64,000 bases of DNA, taken from positions 1-64,000 of the forward strand of contig NZ_JAERJR010000009.1 of assembly GCF_018257515.1 (NCBI RefSeq). Direction: 5' to 3'. Every line of letters begins with the position of its first letter. Position 1 is the first letter of the stretch. Positions 17,462 to 26,885 of the stretch are shown in pieces. Below the pieces are notes generated by a model, which saw nothing but the letters and a program-made list of their open reading frames with translations, was not told the origin of the DNA and searched no databases. A program made the translations under genes and the position numbers. The DNA is from Tatumella sp. JGM118 (GTDB lineage: Bacteria > Pseudomonadota > Gammaproteobacteria > Enterobacterales > Enterobacteriaceae).

Positions 17462-18192
17462 TGGACCGGTTATTGTACACCGCGCTCAGCGGGGCCAGTG
17501 TGGCTCAGCAACAGCAGCAGATCCATGCCAATAACCTGGCGAATGCTAACACCGAAGGTTTTCGCGCTGATCTGGCGTTAGCACAGCAGCAGGCCTTATC
17601 GGCCAGTCCCGGCGAAACACGGGTGATGAACAGCGAAAGGCCGTCCGGGGTCGATCTGTCTGCCGGTGCCATTCAGGCCACCGGCCGGAACCTGGATGTG
17701 GCTATTCAGGGACAGGGCTATCTGACGGTGCTGACGGAAAAAGGCGAGGCCTATACCCGCGACGGACAACTGACGATTGATGCTCAGGGGCAGATGTATG
17801 CTCACGGGTATCCTGTCGCCGGGGATAACGGGCCGGTGATCCTGCCGCCGTTTTCGTCGGTCAGTATCGGTCAGGACGGTATTATCTCCATTGTCCCGCA
17901 GGAAAGCGGTAACACCACCCCCGTCGATGTCGATCGTCTCAAACTGGTGGATCCCCCGGCCCCGTCGTTATCTAAAAATGAACAAGGGCTGCTGGTCAGC
18001 ACTCAGCGTAATAATCCTGCAGATGAAGGTGTCCGTGTTGTCTCCGGACACCTCGAAGGTTCTAACGTTTCGGCCATCGGTGAAATGCTCGCCAGTATGT
18101 CGGTGAACCGGCAGTTTGAGGCGCAAATTAAAATGATGAAAACCGCCGATGACTTAGCGTCGGCGGGCAATCAGCTGTTGAGAAACAGCTAA
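17461..18192 (+). CDS. flgF: Proximal rod protein FlgF (LfgF)
   Basis: A 243-residue rod protein with N-terminal QIHANNLANANTEGFRADL and C-terminal GSNVSAIGEMLASMSVNRQFEAQIKMMKTAD, the FlgF version of the rod/hook termini. Its ATG overlaps the last base of the flgE stop (TGATGG). Length fits E. coli FlgF (251). Confidence 0.95.
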   Translation: MDRLLYTALSGASVAQQQQQIHANNLANANTEGFRADLALAQQQALSASPGETRVMNSERPSGVDLSAGAIQATGRNLDVAIQGQGYLTVLTEKGEAYTRDGQLTIDAQGQMYAHGYPVAGDNGPVILPPFSSVSIGQDGIISIVPQESGNTTPVDVDRLKLVDPPAPSLSKNEQGLLVSTQRNNPADEGVRVVSGHLEGSNVSAIGEMLASMSVNRQFEAQIKMMKTADDLASAGNQLLRNS

Positions 18193-18219
18193 TCTGCAGC
18201 GTTAACATGAGAAGCGATA

Positions 18220-19005
18220 ATGAATCCTGCATTGTGGATCAGTAAAACCGGATTAAGTGCACAGGATGCACGTCTGACGACCATTTCCAATAACCTGGCC
18301 AACGTCAATACCACGGCGTTTAAAAAGGATCGCACCCTGTTTGCCGATCTTTTCTATCAGAACCAGCGTTCTGCCGGCAGTCCGCTGGATCAGCAGAACA
18401 CGACACCGACCGGCACACAGTACGGTACCGGGGTAAAGATAGTCGGCACGCAGAAAGAGTTCAGTGTCGGCAATATCCAGAACACGGGACAGAAATTAGA
18501 TGTGGCGATCACCGGGGACGGGTTCTTCCAGGTGCAGTTAGCCAATGGCGACATCGGGTATACCCGCGCGGGGAACTTCCAGCGTAATCAGGACGGCGTC
18601 CTGACCACGGCGGAAGGCTTACCGTTACAGCCACAAATTGAGATCCCCGCGAATACAACAGATATCCAGATCGGTAAAGACGGCACCGTCAGGGCAACCG
18701 TCGCCGGTGAAACGGATCCGCAGGAGCTGGGGCAACTGACACTGGTGAATTTTATGAACCCGGCCGGGCTGGAAGCCGAGGGCGATAACCTGTATCAGGC
18801 AACGGCGGCCAGTGGTGAAGCGACGGAAGGCACCCCGGGAGAAGATGGCCTGGGTCAGCTTGAGCAGGGGGCGCTGGAAGGCTCGAACGTACAGGTCGTT
18901 GAGGAGATGGTGGACATGATCACTGTGCAACGGGCGTATGAGATGAATGCCAAGATGGTCTCTGCGGCGGATGACATGCTGAAATTTGTGACCCAGACGC
19001 TATAG
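18220..19005 (+). CDS. flgG: Distal rod protein FlgG (LfgG)
   Basis: FlgG makes the distal rod that crosses the P and L rings. The 261-residue product equals the usual length (260) and has LTTISNNLANVNTTAFKKDRTLF near the N terminus and GSNVQVVEEMVDMITVQRAYEMNAK near the C terminus. A weak GAAGCGAT site precedes the ATG. Confidence 0.97.
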   Translation: MNPALWISKTGLSAQDARLTTISNNLANVNTTAFKKDRTLFADLFYQNQRSAGSPLDQQNTTPTGTQYGTGVKIVGTQKEFSVGNIQNTGQKLDVAITGDGFFQVQLANGDIGYTRAGNFQRNQDGVLTTAEGLPLQPQIEIPANTTDIQIGKDGTVRATVAGETDPQELGQLTLVNFMNPAGLEAEGDNLYQATAASGEATEGTPGEDGLGQLEQGALEGSNVQVVEEMVDMITVQRAYEMNAKMVSAADDMLKFVTQTL

Positions 19006-19014
19006 GAACGACGG

Positions 19015-19683
19015 ATGCGCTATTCATTACTTATTTTCTGGGGGCTCTGTTGCTTACTGACGGGTTGTGAAAGCTCACCCTATTTAGTGAAAAAAGATGA
19101 TGCAGCCTATGCTCCGCCGGATGAAATTATGGCCCCGGAGCCGGCGGTTCATGGGGGTGGGTTATATAGCTCAGGGTTTAACTGGTCGCTGACCCAGGAT
19201 CGCCGGGCCTATCGTGTCGGGGATATTCTGACGGTTAAGCTGGATGAGGCGACACAGGCGAGTAAACAGGCGAAAACCGGATTTGATAAGAAGAATGATA
19301 CGACATTCGGGATCCCGAATGTGTTCGGACATTCGGTAAACAGCCTGTCGGCCTCTGTCGACGGAGACCGGACGTTTAACGGTAACGGCAGTTCTCAACA
19401 GCAGAACAGCCTGAAAGGCTATATTACGGTCGCGGTCTATCGTGTGCTGCCGAATGGCGTATTAGTGATCCGTGGCGAGAAATGGCTGACCCTGAACCAG
19501 GGGGATGAATATATCCGCGTCACCGGCCTGGTCCGGGCGGATGATATCGATCGCGATAATTCGGTGAATTCACAACGTATTGCCAATGCCCGTATTTCTT
19601 ATGCGGGACGGGGTGCGCTGAGTGATGCGAACAGCGCCGGCTGGTTAACCCGTTTCTTTAACCATCCCCTCTTCCCGATGTAA
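19015..19683 (+). CDS. flgH: Flagellar L-ring lipoprotein FlgH (LfgH)
   Basis: FlgH forms the outer-membrane L ring. The 222-residue protein has a lipoprotein signal with lipobox LTGC (Cys at residue 18), a FlgH core ([22 protein letters not shown]) and the C-terminal [11 protein letters not shown]. Length is close to the E. coli 232. It starts 9 bp after flgG and is followed by flgI. Confidence 0.96.
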   Translation: MRYSLLIFWGLCCLLTGCESSPYLVKKDDAAYAPPDEIMAPEPAVHGGGLYSSGFNWSLTQDRRAYRVGDILTVKLDEATQASKQAKTGFDKKNDTTFGIPNVFGHSVNSLSASVDGDRTFNGNGSSQQQNSLKGYITVAVYRVLPNGVLVIRGEKWLTLNQGDEYIRVTGLVRADDIDRDNSVNSQRIANARISYAGRGALSDANSAGWLTRFFNHPLFPM

Positions 19684-19693
19684 GGAGTCAGCG

Positions 19694-20788
19694 ATGCGTA
19701 TCCTGCTGAGTATGATGCTGTTTTTTACCGGACTGAATGCCGCCTGTGCGGCACGGTTAGGCGATTTAGTGGATGTTGAAGGTATCCGCGGAAATCAGCT
19801 GATCGGCTATAGCTTAGTCGTCGGTCTGGACGGCACCGGCGATAAAAACCAGGTGCGATTTACCAGCCAGTCAGTAACGAATATGTTGCGCCAGTTCGGT
19901 GTGCAGCTGCCGGCGAAGGTCGATCCTAAAGTCAAAAATGTGGCAGCGGTAGCGGTGAGCGCTGTATTACCTCCCGGATATAGCCGGGGGCAGGCGATTG
20001 ATGTCACCGTCTCTTCCATCGGGGATGCTAAAAGCCTGCGGGGCGGCACGCTGCTTCTGGCGCAGTTACGGGGGGCTGATGGCGAAATTTACGCGCTGGC
20101 TCAGGGAAATGTCGTTGTTGGCGGCACCCAGGCACAGGGGAATAGCGGTTCGAGTATTACGGTCAATACCCCCACGGCGGGGCTGATCCCTAACGGAGCC
20201 ACGGTGGAACGTGAGATACCGACTGACTTCCAGAGTAATGACAAGGTGTATCTGAGCCTTCATCTTCCGGAATTTAAGACGGCTAATAATATTGTGAATG
20301 CGCTGAACGGGACCTTTGGTGAGGGAACCGCCACGGCGGAAAGTGCGACCCGCATCGCGGTGAATGCCCCCCGAAGTCCCGGTGCCCGCGTGGCGTTTAT
20401 GTCTGCGCTTGAAGATGTTTCGGTCACCCCGGGGCGGATGTCACCGCGGGTGGTCTTTAATTCACGTACCGGCACGGTAGTGATCGGCGAAAATGTGGTG
20501 GTACACGCCGCGGCGGTCTCTCACGGTAACCTGACGGTGACTATCCGTGAGTCGGCGAATGTCAGCCAGCCGTCGGCCCTCAGTGGCGGCCGGACGGCGG
20601 TGACCCCGCAAAGCGAATTACGGGTCAGCCAGGGCAGCGGCCACAGTGTGGTGATCCCGACCGCGACCACACTGAGAAGTATTGTGAATGCCTTAAATGG
20701 ACTAGGAGCCTCCCCGGACGACATTATGTCAATACTGCAGGCGCTTCACGAAGCAGGGGCTCTCGATGCCGAGCTGGTGGTGATATGA
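19694..20788 (+). CDS. flgI: Flagellar P-ring protein FlgI (LfgI)
   Basis: FlgI forms the periplasmic P ring around the rod. The 364-residue protein has a signal peptide (cut after the CAA region, ~residue 19) followed at once by the highly conserved [20 protein letters not shown] and [12 protein letters not shown]-like segments, and ends with the family [15 protein letters not shown]. Length is equal to the E. coli 365. flgJ overlaps its stop by 4 bp. Confidence 0.97.
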   Translation: MRILLSMMLFFTGLNAACAARLGDLVDVEGIRGNQLIGYSLVVGLDGTGDKNQVRFTSQSVTNMLRQFGVQLPAKVDPKVKNVAAVAVSAVLPPGYSRGQAIDVTVSSIGDAKSLRGGTLLLAQLRGADGEIYALAQGNVVVGGTQAQGNSGSSITVNTPTAGLIPNGATVEREIPTDFQSNDKVYLSLHLPEFKTANNIVNALNGTFGEGTATAESATRIAVNAPRSPGARVAFMSALEDVSVTPGRMSPRVVFNSRTGTVVIGENVVVHAAAVSHGNLTVTIRESANVSQPSALSGGRTAVTPQSELRVSQGSGHSVVIPTATTLRSIVNALNGLGASPDDIMSILQALHEAGALDAELVVI

Positions 20789-21159
20789 AGTTAATGCCGG
20801 CTTCCGGTCCGGGGCTGACTGAGGCGCTGTTACCCGGCGATATCGGGACACAGCGTAAGCCTCAGAACCTGTCTCAGGCCGCAGAGCAATTTGAGAATCA
20901 GTTTCTGCGGCAGATGATTAAAGAGATGCGGCAAGCGACGCAGGCACTGGTCCCTGACTCCCCGCTGGACAGTAAGCAGCAAGGGATGTGGCGGGATTTT
21001 TATGATGATCAGCTCAGTGCTGAATTAGCGGCAACGCATTCGACCGGGCTGGCTGAAATGATCGTAAAACAGCTATCACCTGCCGTCGCCCCTTCAGATA
21101 AGGTAGCGCCGGGTCGTTCTGTCATTACAGAGACGACTACGGCGGATAAAGACGCATGA
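20785..21159 (+). CDS. flgJ: FlgJ rod-capping domain only (no muramidase domain)
   Basis: The 124-residue product aligns to the N-terminal rod-cap part of FlgJ ([24 protein letters not shown]... [30 protein letters not shown]). Salmonella and E. coli FlgJ (about 313-316) carry an additional C-terminal glucosaminidase that opens the peptidoglycan for the rod; it is absent and the next gene begins at once (ATG overlapping the stop). A peptidoglycan hydrolase gene of a different family stands at the end of this cluster (31839). Confidence 0.92.
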   Translation: MKLMPASGPGLTEALLPGDIGTQRKPQNLSQAAEQFENQFLRQMIKEMRQATQALVPDSPLDSKQQGMWRDFYDDQLSAELAATHSTGLAEMIVKQLSPAVAPSDKVAPGRSVITETTTADKDA

Positions 21160-22508
21160 TGAACCTATTCACTATTGCTTCCCAGGGAGCACAGGCAGCA
21201 CAGAATCAACTGTCGGTCGCGGCAGGGAATATTGCCAACCAGCAGACGGCAGGGTATTCACGTCAGCAGGTAAGCCAGAGTGCAACGGTGGTTTCTCAGA
21301 CCGGCAGCGGGGTGAAAACCAGTGATGCCGCGCGGGTCACGGACCAGCACATCAATCAGGCACTGTGGCAGAGCCAGACGGCGGCAGGATATTATCAGTC
21401 GATGAATAGCTGGGGGACCTCCCTGGAGCAGGTGATATCGACGGACAGTACACAACCCGGCACGCTGCTGACGACCTTTTTTAACTCATTGAGTGCGCTG
21501 ACCAGTCAGCCCGACTCCACGGCGTATCGCCAGCAGTTACTGAGCAGTGCCGCCGGTGTAGCCTCCGGGTTGTCACAGACGGCAGAAACCCTGGCCGGGC
21601 AGCAAACCAGCCTCACTGACCAGCAGAGTGCGGCAACGCAACAAATTACACAGATTTCTGCAGAGATAGCCGCGCTTAATAAGCAAATTCAGCGGGCTGG
21701 CTCCGGTGCGGAGAGTAATACTCTGCAGGACCAGCGGGATCAGCAAGTCAAATCACTCAGTAGCCTGATGTCAGTTTCTGTTGAGAAGACAGCGGAAGGA
21801 AGTTATCGCCTGACGGCGGCCAATGGTGCCACGCTGGTGGACGGGGACCAGGCGGCGACCGCGACTTCTGTGCAGAATGACCAGGGCGTCCGGCAACTCC
21901 GGCTCACTATCGGCCAGCAGACCTCCACCGTGACGGAGAATGTCGGCGGGCAACTGGGCGCGCTCTATGACTATCAACAGCAGGTCCTTTCACCGTTGCA
22001 AACCCGGGTCTCGGGATTAATGCAGTCAGTCAGCGACCAGGTGAACAGTACCCTGGCCAAAGGGTATGACCTGAACGGCCAATCCGGGGGCGCACTGTTC
22101 TCGGTGGAAACCAGTGACAGCGGTGTGATGAGTTTAAAAACAACGGCGTTACAGGCCAGCGAACTCGGGCTGTCGGCGGGCAAAGACAGCCCGGCAAATG
22201 GCGATAATCTGCAGGCGTTACTGGCTCTGCAGACAGCGACCGGGCAGGCACAGAGCAGCAGCTTAGCGGATCAGGCCAGCGGCATCACCAGTAGCCTGGC
22301 ACTGGCCAACAGTCAGAGCAGCAGTCAGCTGACCGCCGCCACCGCCGTGAATGACCAGTGGCAGCAGCAACGGGACAATCTGAGCGGGGTGAATAAGGAC
22401 GAAGAGGCGGTTAATCTGCAAACGTACTTACAATCTTACCAGGCCAATATGAAAGTGATGACGGTGGGTAATCAATTGTTTGCTGATTTACTGAACGCCT
22501 TCAGTTAA
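21156..22508 (+). CDS. flgK: Hook-filament junction protein FlgK (HAP1, LfgK)
   Basis: FlgK is the first junction protein between hook and filament. The 450-residue protein has an N-terminal LSVAAGNIANQQTAGYSRQQV motif, long helical and Ser/Thr/Gln-rich middle parts and the FlgK C terminus (SGVNKDEEAVNLQTYLQSYQANMKVM). It is shorter than E. coli FlgK (547), mainly in the exposed middle. The ATG overlaps the flgJ stop. Confidence 0.95.
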   Translation: MMNLFTIASQGAQAAQNQLSVAAGNIANQQTAGYSRQQVSQSATVVSQTGSGVKTSDAARVTDQHINQALWQSQTAAGYYQSMNSWGTSLEQVISTDSTQPGTLLTTFFNSLSALTSQPDSTAYRQQLLSSAAGVASGLSQTAETLAGQQTSLTDQQSAATQQITQISAEIAALNKQIQRAGSGAESNTLQDQRDQQVKSLSSLMSVSVEKTAEGSYRLTAANGATLVDGDQAATATSVQNDQGVRQLRLTIGQQTSTVTENVGGQLGALYDYQQQVLSPLQTRVSGLMQSVSDQVNSTLAKGYDLNGQSGGALFSVETSDSGVMSLKTTALQASELGLSAGKDSPANGDNLQALLALQTATGQAQSSSLADQASGITSSLALANSQSSSQLTAATAVNDQWQQQRDNLSGVNKDEEAVNLQTYLQSYQANMKVMTVGNQLFADLLNAFS

Positions 22509-22522
22509 CGGAGACCTATCGT

Positions 22523-23434
22523 ATGAGAATCAGTAGCCTCAGTCAGCCACAGTGGATGTTATCTGCCCTGGAGAACGGGAACAGCCAGATCCAGAAACTC
22601 TCAGATCAGTTATCTACCCAGCAGAAGCAGTCACTCCCTTCAGAGGACCCGCTGAATGCATCGCGTACCGCGGCATTAACACAGCAGCAAGCGGTGACCG
22701 CCCAGTATCAGCAGAATATTACCGCCGTCACGGGCTCACTGAGCAGTCAGGAAACCTTGCTGACCAGCATCAATAACCAGGTTCTGGCACTGCAGGATCA
22801 GTTCCGCAGCATGAATAATGCCTCGCATACCGGTGCCGAAAATCCGGGATATGCGGCACAGATTAGCAGTCTGACGGACGGCATTGTCAGCCTGTTAAAC
22901 AGCCAGGATGCCAACGGGCATTATCTGTTCGCCGGGAGCAATAATACGCAGCCGCCGGTGGTGAAGGTGGATGGTCAGTATCAGTGGCAGGGCAATGATC
23001 AGGCTCAGTCTGTTCAGGTAGGTCAGCAACAATGGATCGCCGGTAATACCACGGCCGGCACACTGTTTTCTTCCGGGGAGGATGGGATGGGTTTCCTTAA
23101 TCAGCTTTCCGCCTTACAAAACTCGCTCACTCAGACCGGCAGTGACGCGTCGCCGGACAGCGAAACACTCGGCGATTTGATCCAGCAAAGCAGTGATATC
23201 TCGGACAGGGTCAGCAGTGCGGTGGCCTCCATTGGTTCCCGGCAGAATCAGCTCACCCGGCTGACGAATGTCTATACCGATCTGACTACGGCCAATAGCG
23301 GAGTATTAAGTAGCTTACAGAGTACCGATACGGCACAGACGACTTTACAGCTGCAATCCTGGTTACAGACCGTGGAATACAGCAGTAAAGCGTACAGTCT
23401 GATGAATCAGTTCTCTTTATTTGACGAAATGTAA
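22523..23434 (+). CDS. flgL: Hook-filament junction protein FlgL (HAP3, LfgL)
   Basis: FlgL completes the junction to the filament. The 303-residue product starts MRISSLSQPQWML and is flagellin-like in its N and C helical parts, with NGHYLFAGSNNTQPP (about 132-146) characteristic of FlgL and a C-terminal LQTVEYSSKAYSLMNQFSLFD. Length fits E. coli FlgL (317). A GGAGAC site precedes the ATG. Confidence 0.93.
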   Translation: MRISSLSQPQWMLSALENGNSQIQKLSDQLSTQQKQSLPSEDPLNASRTAALTQQQAVTAQYQQNITAVTGSLSSQETLLTSINNQVLALQDQFRSMNNASHTGAENPGYAAQISSLTDGIVSLLNSQDANGHYLFAGSNNTQPPVVKVDGQYQWQGNDQAQSVQVGQQQWIAGNTTAGTLFSSGEDGMGFLNQLSALQNSLTQTGSDASPDSETLGDLIQQSSDISDRVSSAVASIGSRQNQLTRLTNVYTDLTTANSGVLSSLQSTDTAQTTLQLQSWLQTVEYSSKAYSLMNQFSLFDEM

Positions 23435-23436
23435 TC

Positions 23437-24459
23437 ATGTTATCCCCCATTATCTCCGGCGCCCCGGGGCGTCTTCGTAGCGGTGATATCGGTACCCGTC
23501 CGGGCAGCGTCCCGGCGACACCGACGACAAATGTTATCGACGAACTCCCGCCGTCACACCCGGGGCGCCGTTTCCCGGATGAACTGCTGATCAGCCGGGA
23601 TCCGCAACGCTTCAATACCTTACTGAACCAGCAAATTACGGCAGTACAGCGCGCCAGTGATTATCTCGGGGAAACGGAGGTGGCGCTGCGCCAGCTGGCC
23701 AGACCGCTGGACAGTGAAAAACGATACCGGCAATTACAGCGGGCAAGGCAGTGGGTGGCCCGACGTACTCTGCTGACGGGAGGCACGATTGACCGGAATT
23801 TCCAGCCGTGCCTCGACAGGCCGGCGCGGGTGATTTTCCAGTGCCCGCCATTACAGGCGTTACTGTTTACGGAGCAACGGGAAATCATTACGTTCGCGCT
23901 GGGCGAAGGGACTTTCCGGCACTGGTCCTCGCTGGTGATTGAGCCAGAGATGCCGCTGACACAACGTATTTTCGCACTCAACAGAGTGCTGGGTCAGTCG
24001 CACATCTGGTGCCACTATGAGCTTGCTGAGCAACGCCTGCTGTTTACGGTCCCGGAAGACCGCTGGGCGTTGTTAAGCCATTGGGCGGTCAGGGGAGGTG
24101 GTGTCTGTTTTCCTGCAGACAGTTTAACCCTGCTGCAACCGCAACCGCTGCTCAGTTTTGAACAGCAGCTACAGGCATTACTGACCGGCGAACCCGGTGC
24201 GATCACGCTGACGGCAGAACAGGCCGTGCGGCACCTGCAGTATGAACGACAGAAACTGTATGCTTCACGCCAGCAGGTGGACAATCAGCTGGAACAGCGC
24301 CCGGCGCGACTGGATGCGGCAAAAGCACAATCACTGGCTGAACATTTACGTGTGCAGCTTGCAGGTTACCGTGGAGAGTATCGTGGCTTAAATCAGGCAC
24401 TGGCCTGTCAGGCAAATCTGCCGCTGGCACTGGTCTGTCAGCTGGTGGACAGCCGGTAA
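23437..24459 (+). CDS. LafW-like protein of unknown role between flgL and flagellin gene
   Basis: I do not recognise the 340-residue sequence with certainty. It begins 2 bp after flgL and is the last gene before the flagellin, where lateral clusters often carry lafW, described as a putative hook-associated protein. The product has no signal peptide or membrane helix. The first ~60 residues are Pro/Gly/Arg-rich, the middle is globular (VIFQCPPLQALLFTEQREIITFALGEGTF), and the last ~100 are predicted coiled coil (YERQKLYASRQQVDNQLEQR). A flagellin-handling, modification or assembly role is possible but not shown. No lafZ (transmembrane regulator) gene is seen nearby. Confidence 0.5.
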   Translation: MLSPIISGAPGRLRSGDIGTRPGSVPATPTTNVIDELPPSHPGRRFPDELLISRDPQRFNTLLNQQITAVQRASDYLGETEVALRQLARPLDSEKRYRQLQRARQWVARRTLLTGGTIDRNFQPCLDRPARVIFQCPPLQALLFTEQREIITFALGEGTFRHWSSLVIEPEMPLTQRIFALNRVLGQSHIWCHYELAEQRLLFTVPEDRWALLSHWAVRGGGVCFPADSLTLLQPQPLLSFEQQLQALLTGEPGAITLTAEQAVRHLQYERQKLYASRQQVDNQLEQRPARLDAAKAQSLAEHLRVQLAGYRGEYRGLNQALACQANLPLALVCQLVDSR

Positions 24460-24554
24460 AATAATTTTTTTTCATTCCCCCTTTATTTCCGGGATCATGC
24501 GGTCGTTTTTACTCAGTGTTATCAGGTTACTACTACTTTTAAAGGAGCCATCAG

Positions 24555-25418
24555 ATGGCCATTACACTGTTTACAAACTCATCCGCGATGTCAGCCAGTA
24601 ATGCATTGCAAAAAGCCAACTCCACGCTGTCCAGTGCCATGGAGCGTTTAGGCACCGGTAAGCGTATCAACTCGGCATCTGATGATGCGGCAGGCCTGCA
24701 GGTAGCGACCCGTTTACAGGGTCAGACCAACGGAATGGCGGTGGCTCAGCGTAATATCTCTGATGCGTCCACCATGCTGCAAACCGGTGAAGGTGCGATG
24801 GATGAAGTCAGCAACATCATGTATCGCATGAAAGACCTGGCGACTCAGGGCGCGAGTGATACCAACACCGCAGAAAGCCGTAAAGCCATCGATGCCGAGA
24901 TGACCAGTCTGAATACCGAGCTGGGCAGCATTATGGGCAACACCTCGTATGCGGGTGACAATTTGTTTACCGCTAAGGCCGATGGTACCAAGGCGAAAAT
25001 GACTCAGGCGATGACCTTCCAGACCGGTTCTGAGCAAGGGGAAACCACCAGTGTCGATGTCAGCAGCCAGCTGAGTGCGGTCCAGACCAGCATCACCGGC
25101 TTATCGACCGCGTCGGTTTCCGGCGACGATGGTACCAAGAATGCAAATGCCCTGATCGATACCCTGAACACCGCGCTGGATAACGTTTCCAGCTTACGCT
25201 CTGCGTTCGGTGCTTCTATTAACGGGTTAAGCCATGCCTCGGCGAACCTGACCAACATGAAAGATAATACCGACCAGGCGTTAGGTAACATCCAGGATGC
25301 GGACTTTGCTTCTGAAGCTTCAACCATGACCCGCAGCCAGATGCTGGCACAGACCAGTACTTCCATGCTGAAACAATCCAACAGCATGTCCAGCCTGGTG
25401 ATGAGTATCCTGGGCTAA
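24555..25418 (+). CDS. lafA: Lateral flagellin LafA
   Basis: The 287-residue protein has the conserved flagellin ends: N-terminal helices with MERLGTGKRINSASDDAAGLQVATRL (about 31-56) and a C-terminal half ending SMLKQSNSMSSLVMSILG. The surface-exposed D2/D3 region is nearly absent, so the filament should be thin, as in other lateral flagellins. AAAGGAG precedes the ATG with good spacing. It is the only flagellin gene here, stands alone between a 95-bp upstream gap and a strong terminator, and is probably transcribed by the sigma-28 encoded at 29328, although I could not pick out a clear -35/-10 pair. Confidence 0.96.
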   Translation: MAITLFTNSSAMSASNALQKANSTLSSAMERLGTGKRINSASDDAAGLQVATRLQGQTNGMAVAQRNISDASTMLQTGEGAMDEVSNIMYRMKDLATQGASDTNTAESRKAIDAEMTSLNTELGSIMGNTSYAGDNLFTAKADGTKAKMTQAMTFQTGSEQGETTSVDVSSQLSAVQTSITGLSTASVSGDDGTKNANALIDTLNTALDNVSSLRSAFGASINGLSHASANLTNMKDNTDQALGNIQDADFASEASTMTRSQMLAQTSTSMLKQSNSMSSLVMSILG

Positions 25419-25472
25419 GTGATCGCCGGTGGATCCCCGCGGGATTGACCGGAATCCTTCCTCCTGACAGGT

Positions 25473-25500
25473 AAAGCGGAAAGTTTCTTTCCGCTTTGTT
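25473..25500 (+). terminator. Rho-independent terminator after lafA
   Basis: AAAGCGGAAAG (25473-25483), a TTT loop, and CTTTCCGCTTT (25487-25497) form a perfect 11-bp hairpin running into a short T-rich tail. It would separate the lafA transcript from the fliD operon. Confidence 0.85.
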
Positions 25501-25535
25501 GTTCTCTCATCGACCGGTAGCGCGGTGTTAATTGT

Positions 25536-25551
25536 TGGCATGTTTATTGCT
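25536..25551 (+). promoter_or_regulatory. Sigma-54 promoter for the fliD operon
   Basis: TGGCATG (25536-25542), four bases, TTGCT (25547-25551): GG and GC are 10 bases apart and only one position departs from the consensus. Transcription would begin near 25562, which supports the fliD start at 25599. Confidence 0.78.
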
Positions 25552-25598
25552 TAGCTGGTTGCCCTGCGTTGATGAGTCTCTTAGCGGATGTAGCCACA

Positions 25599-26873
25599 AT
25601 GACCGATATCAGTTCCCTTGACCCGACAACACTGGCTACTCAGATGGCTGGTTACGATATCCAGGCGGCGAAGAATGCGGCGACAGCCCAACAGACGACG
25701 CTGACGACGCAGACCACGAATCTGAGTAAATTAAAGACAGCCTTAACGACGTTTCGCAGCAGCCTTGCCAGTCTGAACACTTCGACGCAGGGGATGCTGA
25801 ACAATAGCGCGACCCTCAGCCAGTCGTCGGTGGCTACCGTGACCACCACCTCACAGGCCAACCGGGGAACCTATAACCTGACCGTGAGCCAGCTGGCCTC
25901 GGCTCAGCAAACGGCTTATACCGGGCTGACCGATGACATGATGAAGCAGGCCACAGGGACACTGTCTCTGTCCGTTCAGGGGAAAAGTATGTCAGTCGAT
26001 ATGAGCAGTGTCTCATCGCTGGCCGACTTTGCCGATGCCGTGAATCAGTCTTCCGATAATCCGGGCGTGACGGCATCCCTGATAAAAACTGACGGCAAAG
26101 TGCAGCTGATGTTAAGCAGCGATGAAAGCGGTACCGCCAACGAAATCCAGCTGGATACTCAGCAACTGGATAGCCAGAGTGCCGGGGCATTCGGTCAGGG
26201 GACGCAAATCTCGGCGGCGCAGGATGCCAAAGTGAGCATCGGATCGCTGGCGCTGACCAGCAGCTCCAATAAACTGGACTCTTTGATTCAGGGAGTGACC
26301 ATTAATCTGCAGTCGGTCACCGCGGCAGATACTCCGCTGACCCTCACCGTCGGCACAGATACCAGCGGTACACAAAGTAACCTGCAAAGTTTTGTGGATG
26401 CCTATAACACGCTGCGCAGCGTGCTGGATACCCAGGGATCGGCCAGTGGCGGTAATGACGGCTTAGTGTCGTCACTGACCACCACGCTGAACAGCCAGAT
26501 CCGTACTCAGGTCAACGGACTCGATATGACCAGCTTCGGGATCACGTCGGACAAAGATGGCAAGCTGACCTTAAACAGTGACACCCTGAAAACACAACTG
26601 GCGAAGAACCCGCAATCGATCAACACCTTTTTTAATAGCCAGGGGTTACTGAATACCCTCGATAAAACGATGAACAGCTACCTGAGCACCAGCCAGGGCG
26701 TATTACAGAGCCGGCAGGCGGTACTGGATCGTCAGCAATCGGAGTTAACCGATCGGCAGGACAAAATTACCACACGTTATAACGATGCTTACAATCGCTA
26801 TTTATCACAGTTCACCCGGCTGAAAAGTTCGATGCAGGAGATGAACAGTACGTTAAGCAGCCTTTTAAGCTGA
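25599..26873 (+). CDS. fliD: Filament cap protein FliD (LafB)
   Basis: FliD (HAP2) caps the filament and folds incoming flagellin. The 424-residue product begins MTDISSLDPTTLATQMAGYD, has Ser/Thr-rich middle domains (LQSFVDAYNTLRSVLDTQ) and a C-terminal coiled coil (RQQSELTDRQDKITTRYNDAYNRYLSQFTRL). Earlier TTG/ATG codons at 25569 and 25572 have no ribosome site, whereas GGATG lies about 10 bases before 25599. It heads the run fliD-fliS-lafD-fliK-fliL-fliA-motA-motB. Confidence 0.92.
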   Translation: MTDISSLDPTTLATQMAGYDIQAAKNAATAQQTTLTTQTTNLSKLKTALTTFRSSLASLNTSTQGMLNNSATLSQSSVATVTTTSQANRGTYNLTVSQLASAQQTAYTGLTDDMMKQATGTLSLSVQGKSMSVDMSSVSSLADFADAVNQSSDNPGVTASLIKTDGKVQLMLSSDESGTANEIQLDTQQLDSQSAGAFGQGTQISAAQDAKVSIGSLALTSSSNKLDSLIQGVTINLQSVTAADTPLTLTVGTDTSGTQSNLQSFVDAYNTLRSVLDTQGSASGGNDGLVSSLTTTLNSQIRTQVNGLDMTSFGITSDKDGKLTLNSDTLKTQLAKNPQSINTFFNSQGLLNTLDKTMNSYLSTSQGVLQSRQAVLDRQQSELTDRQDKITTRYNDAYNRYLSQFTRLKSSMQEMNSTLSSLLS

Positions 26874-26885
26874 TGAGAATTCACT

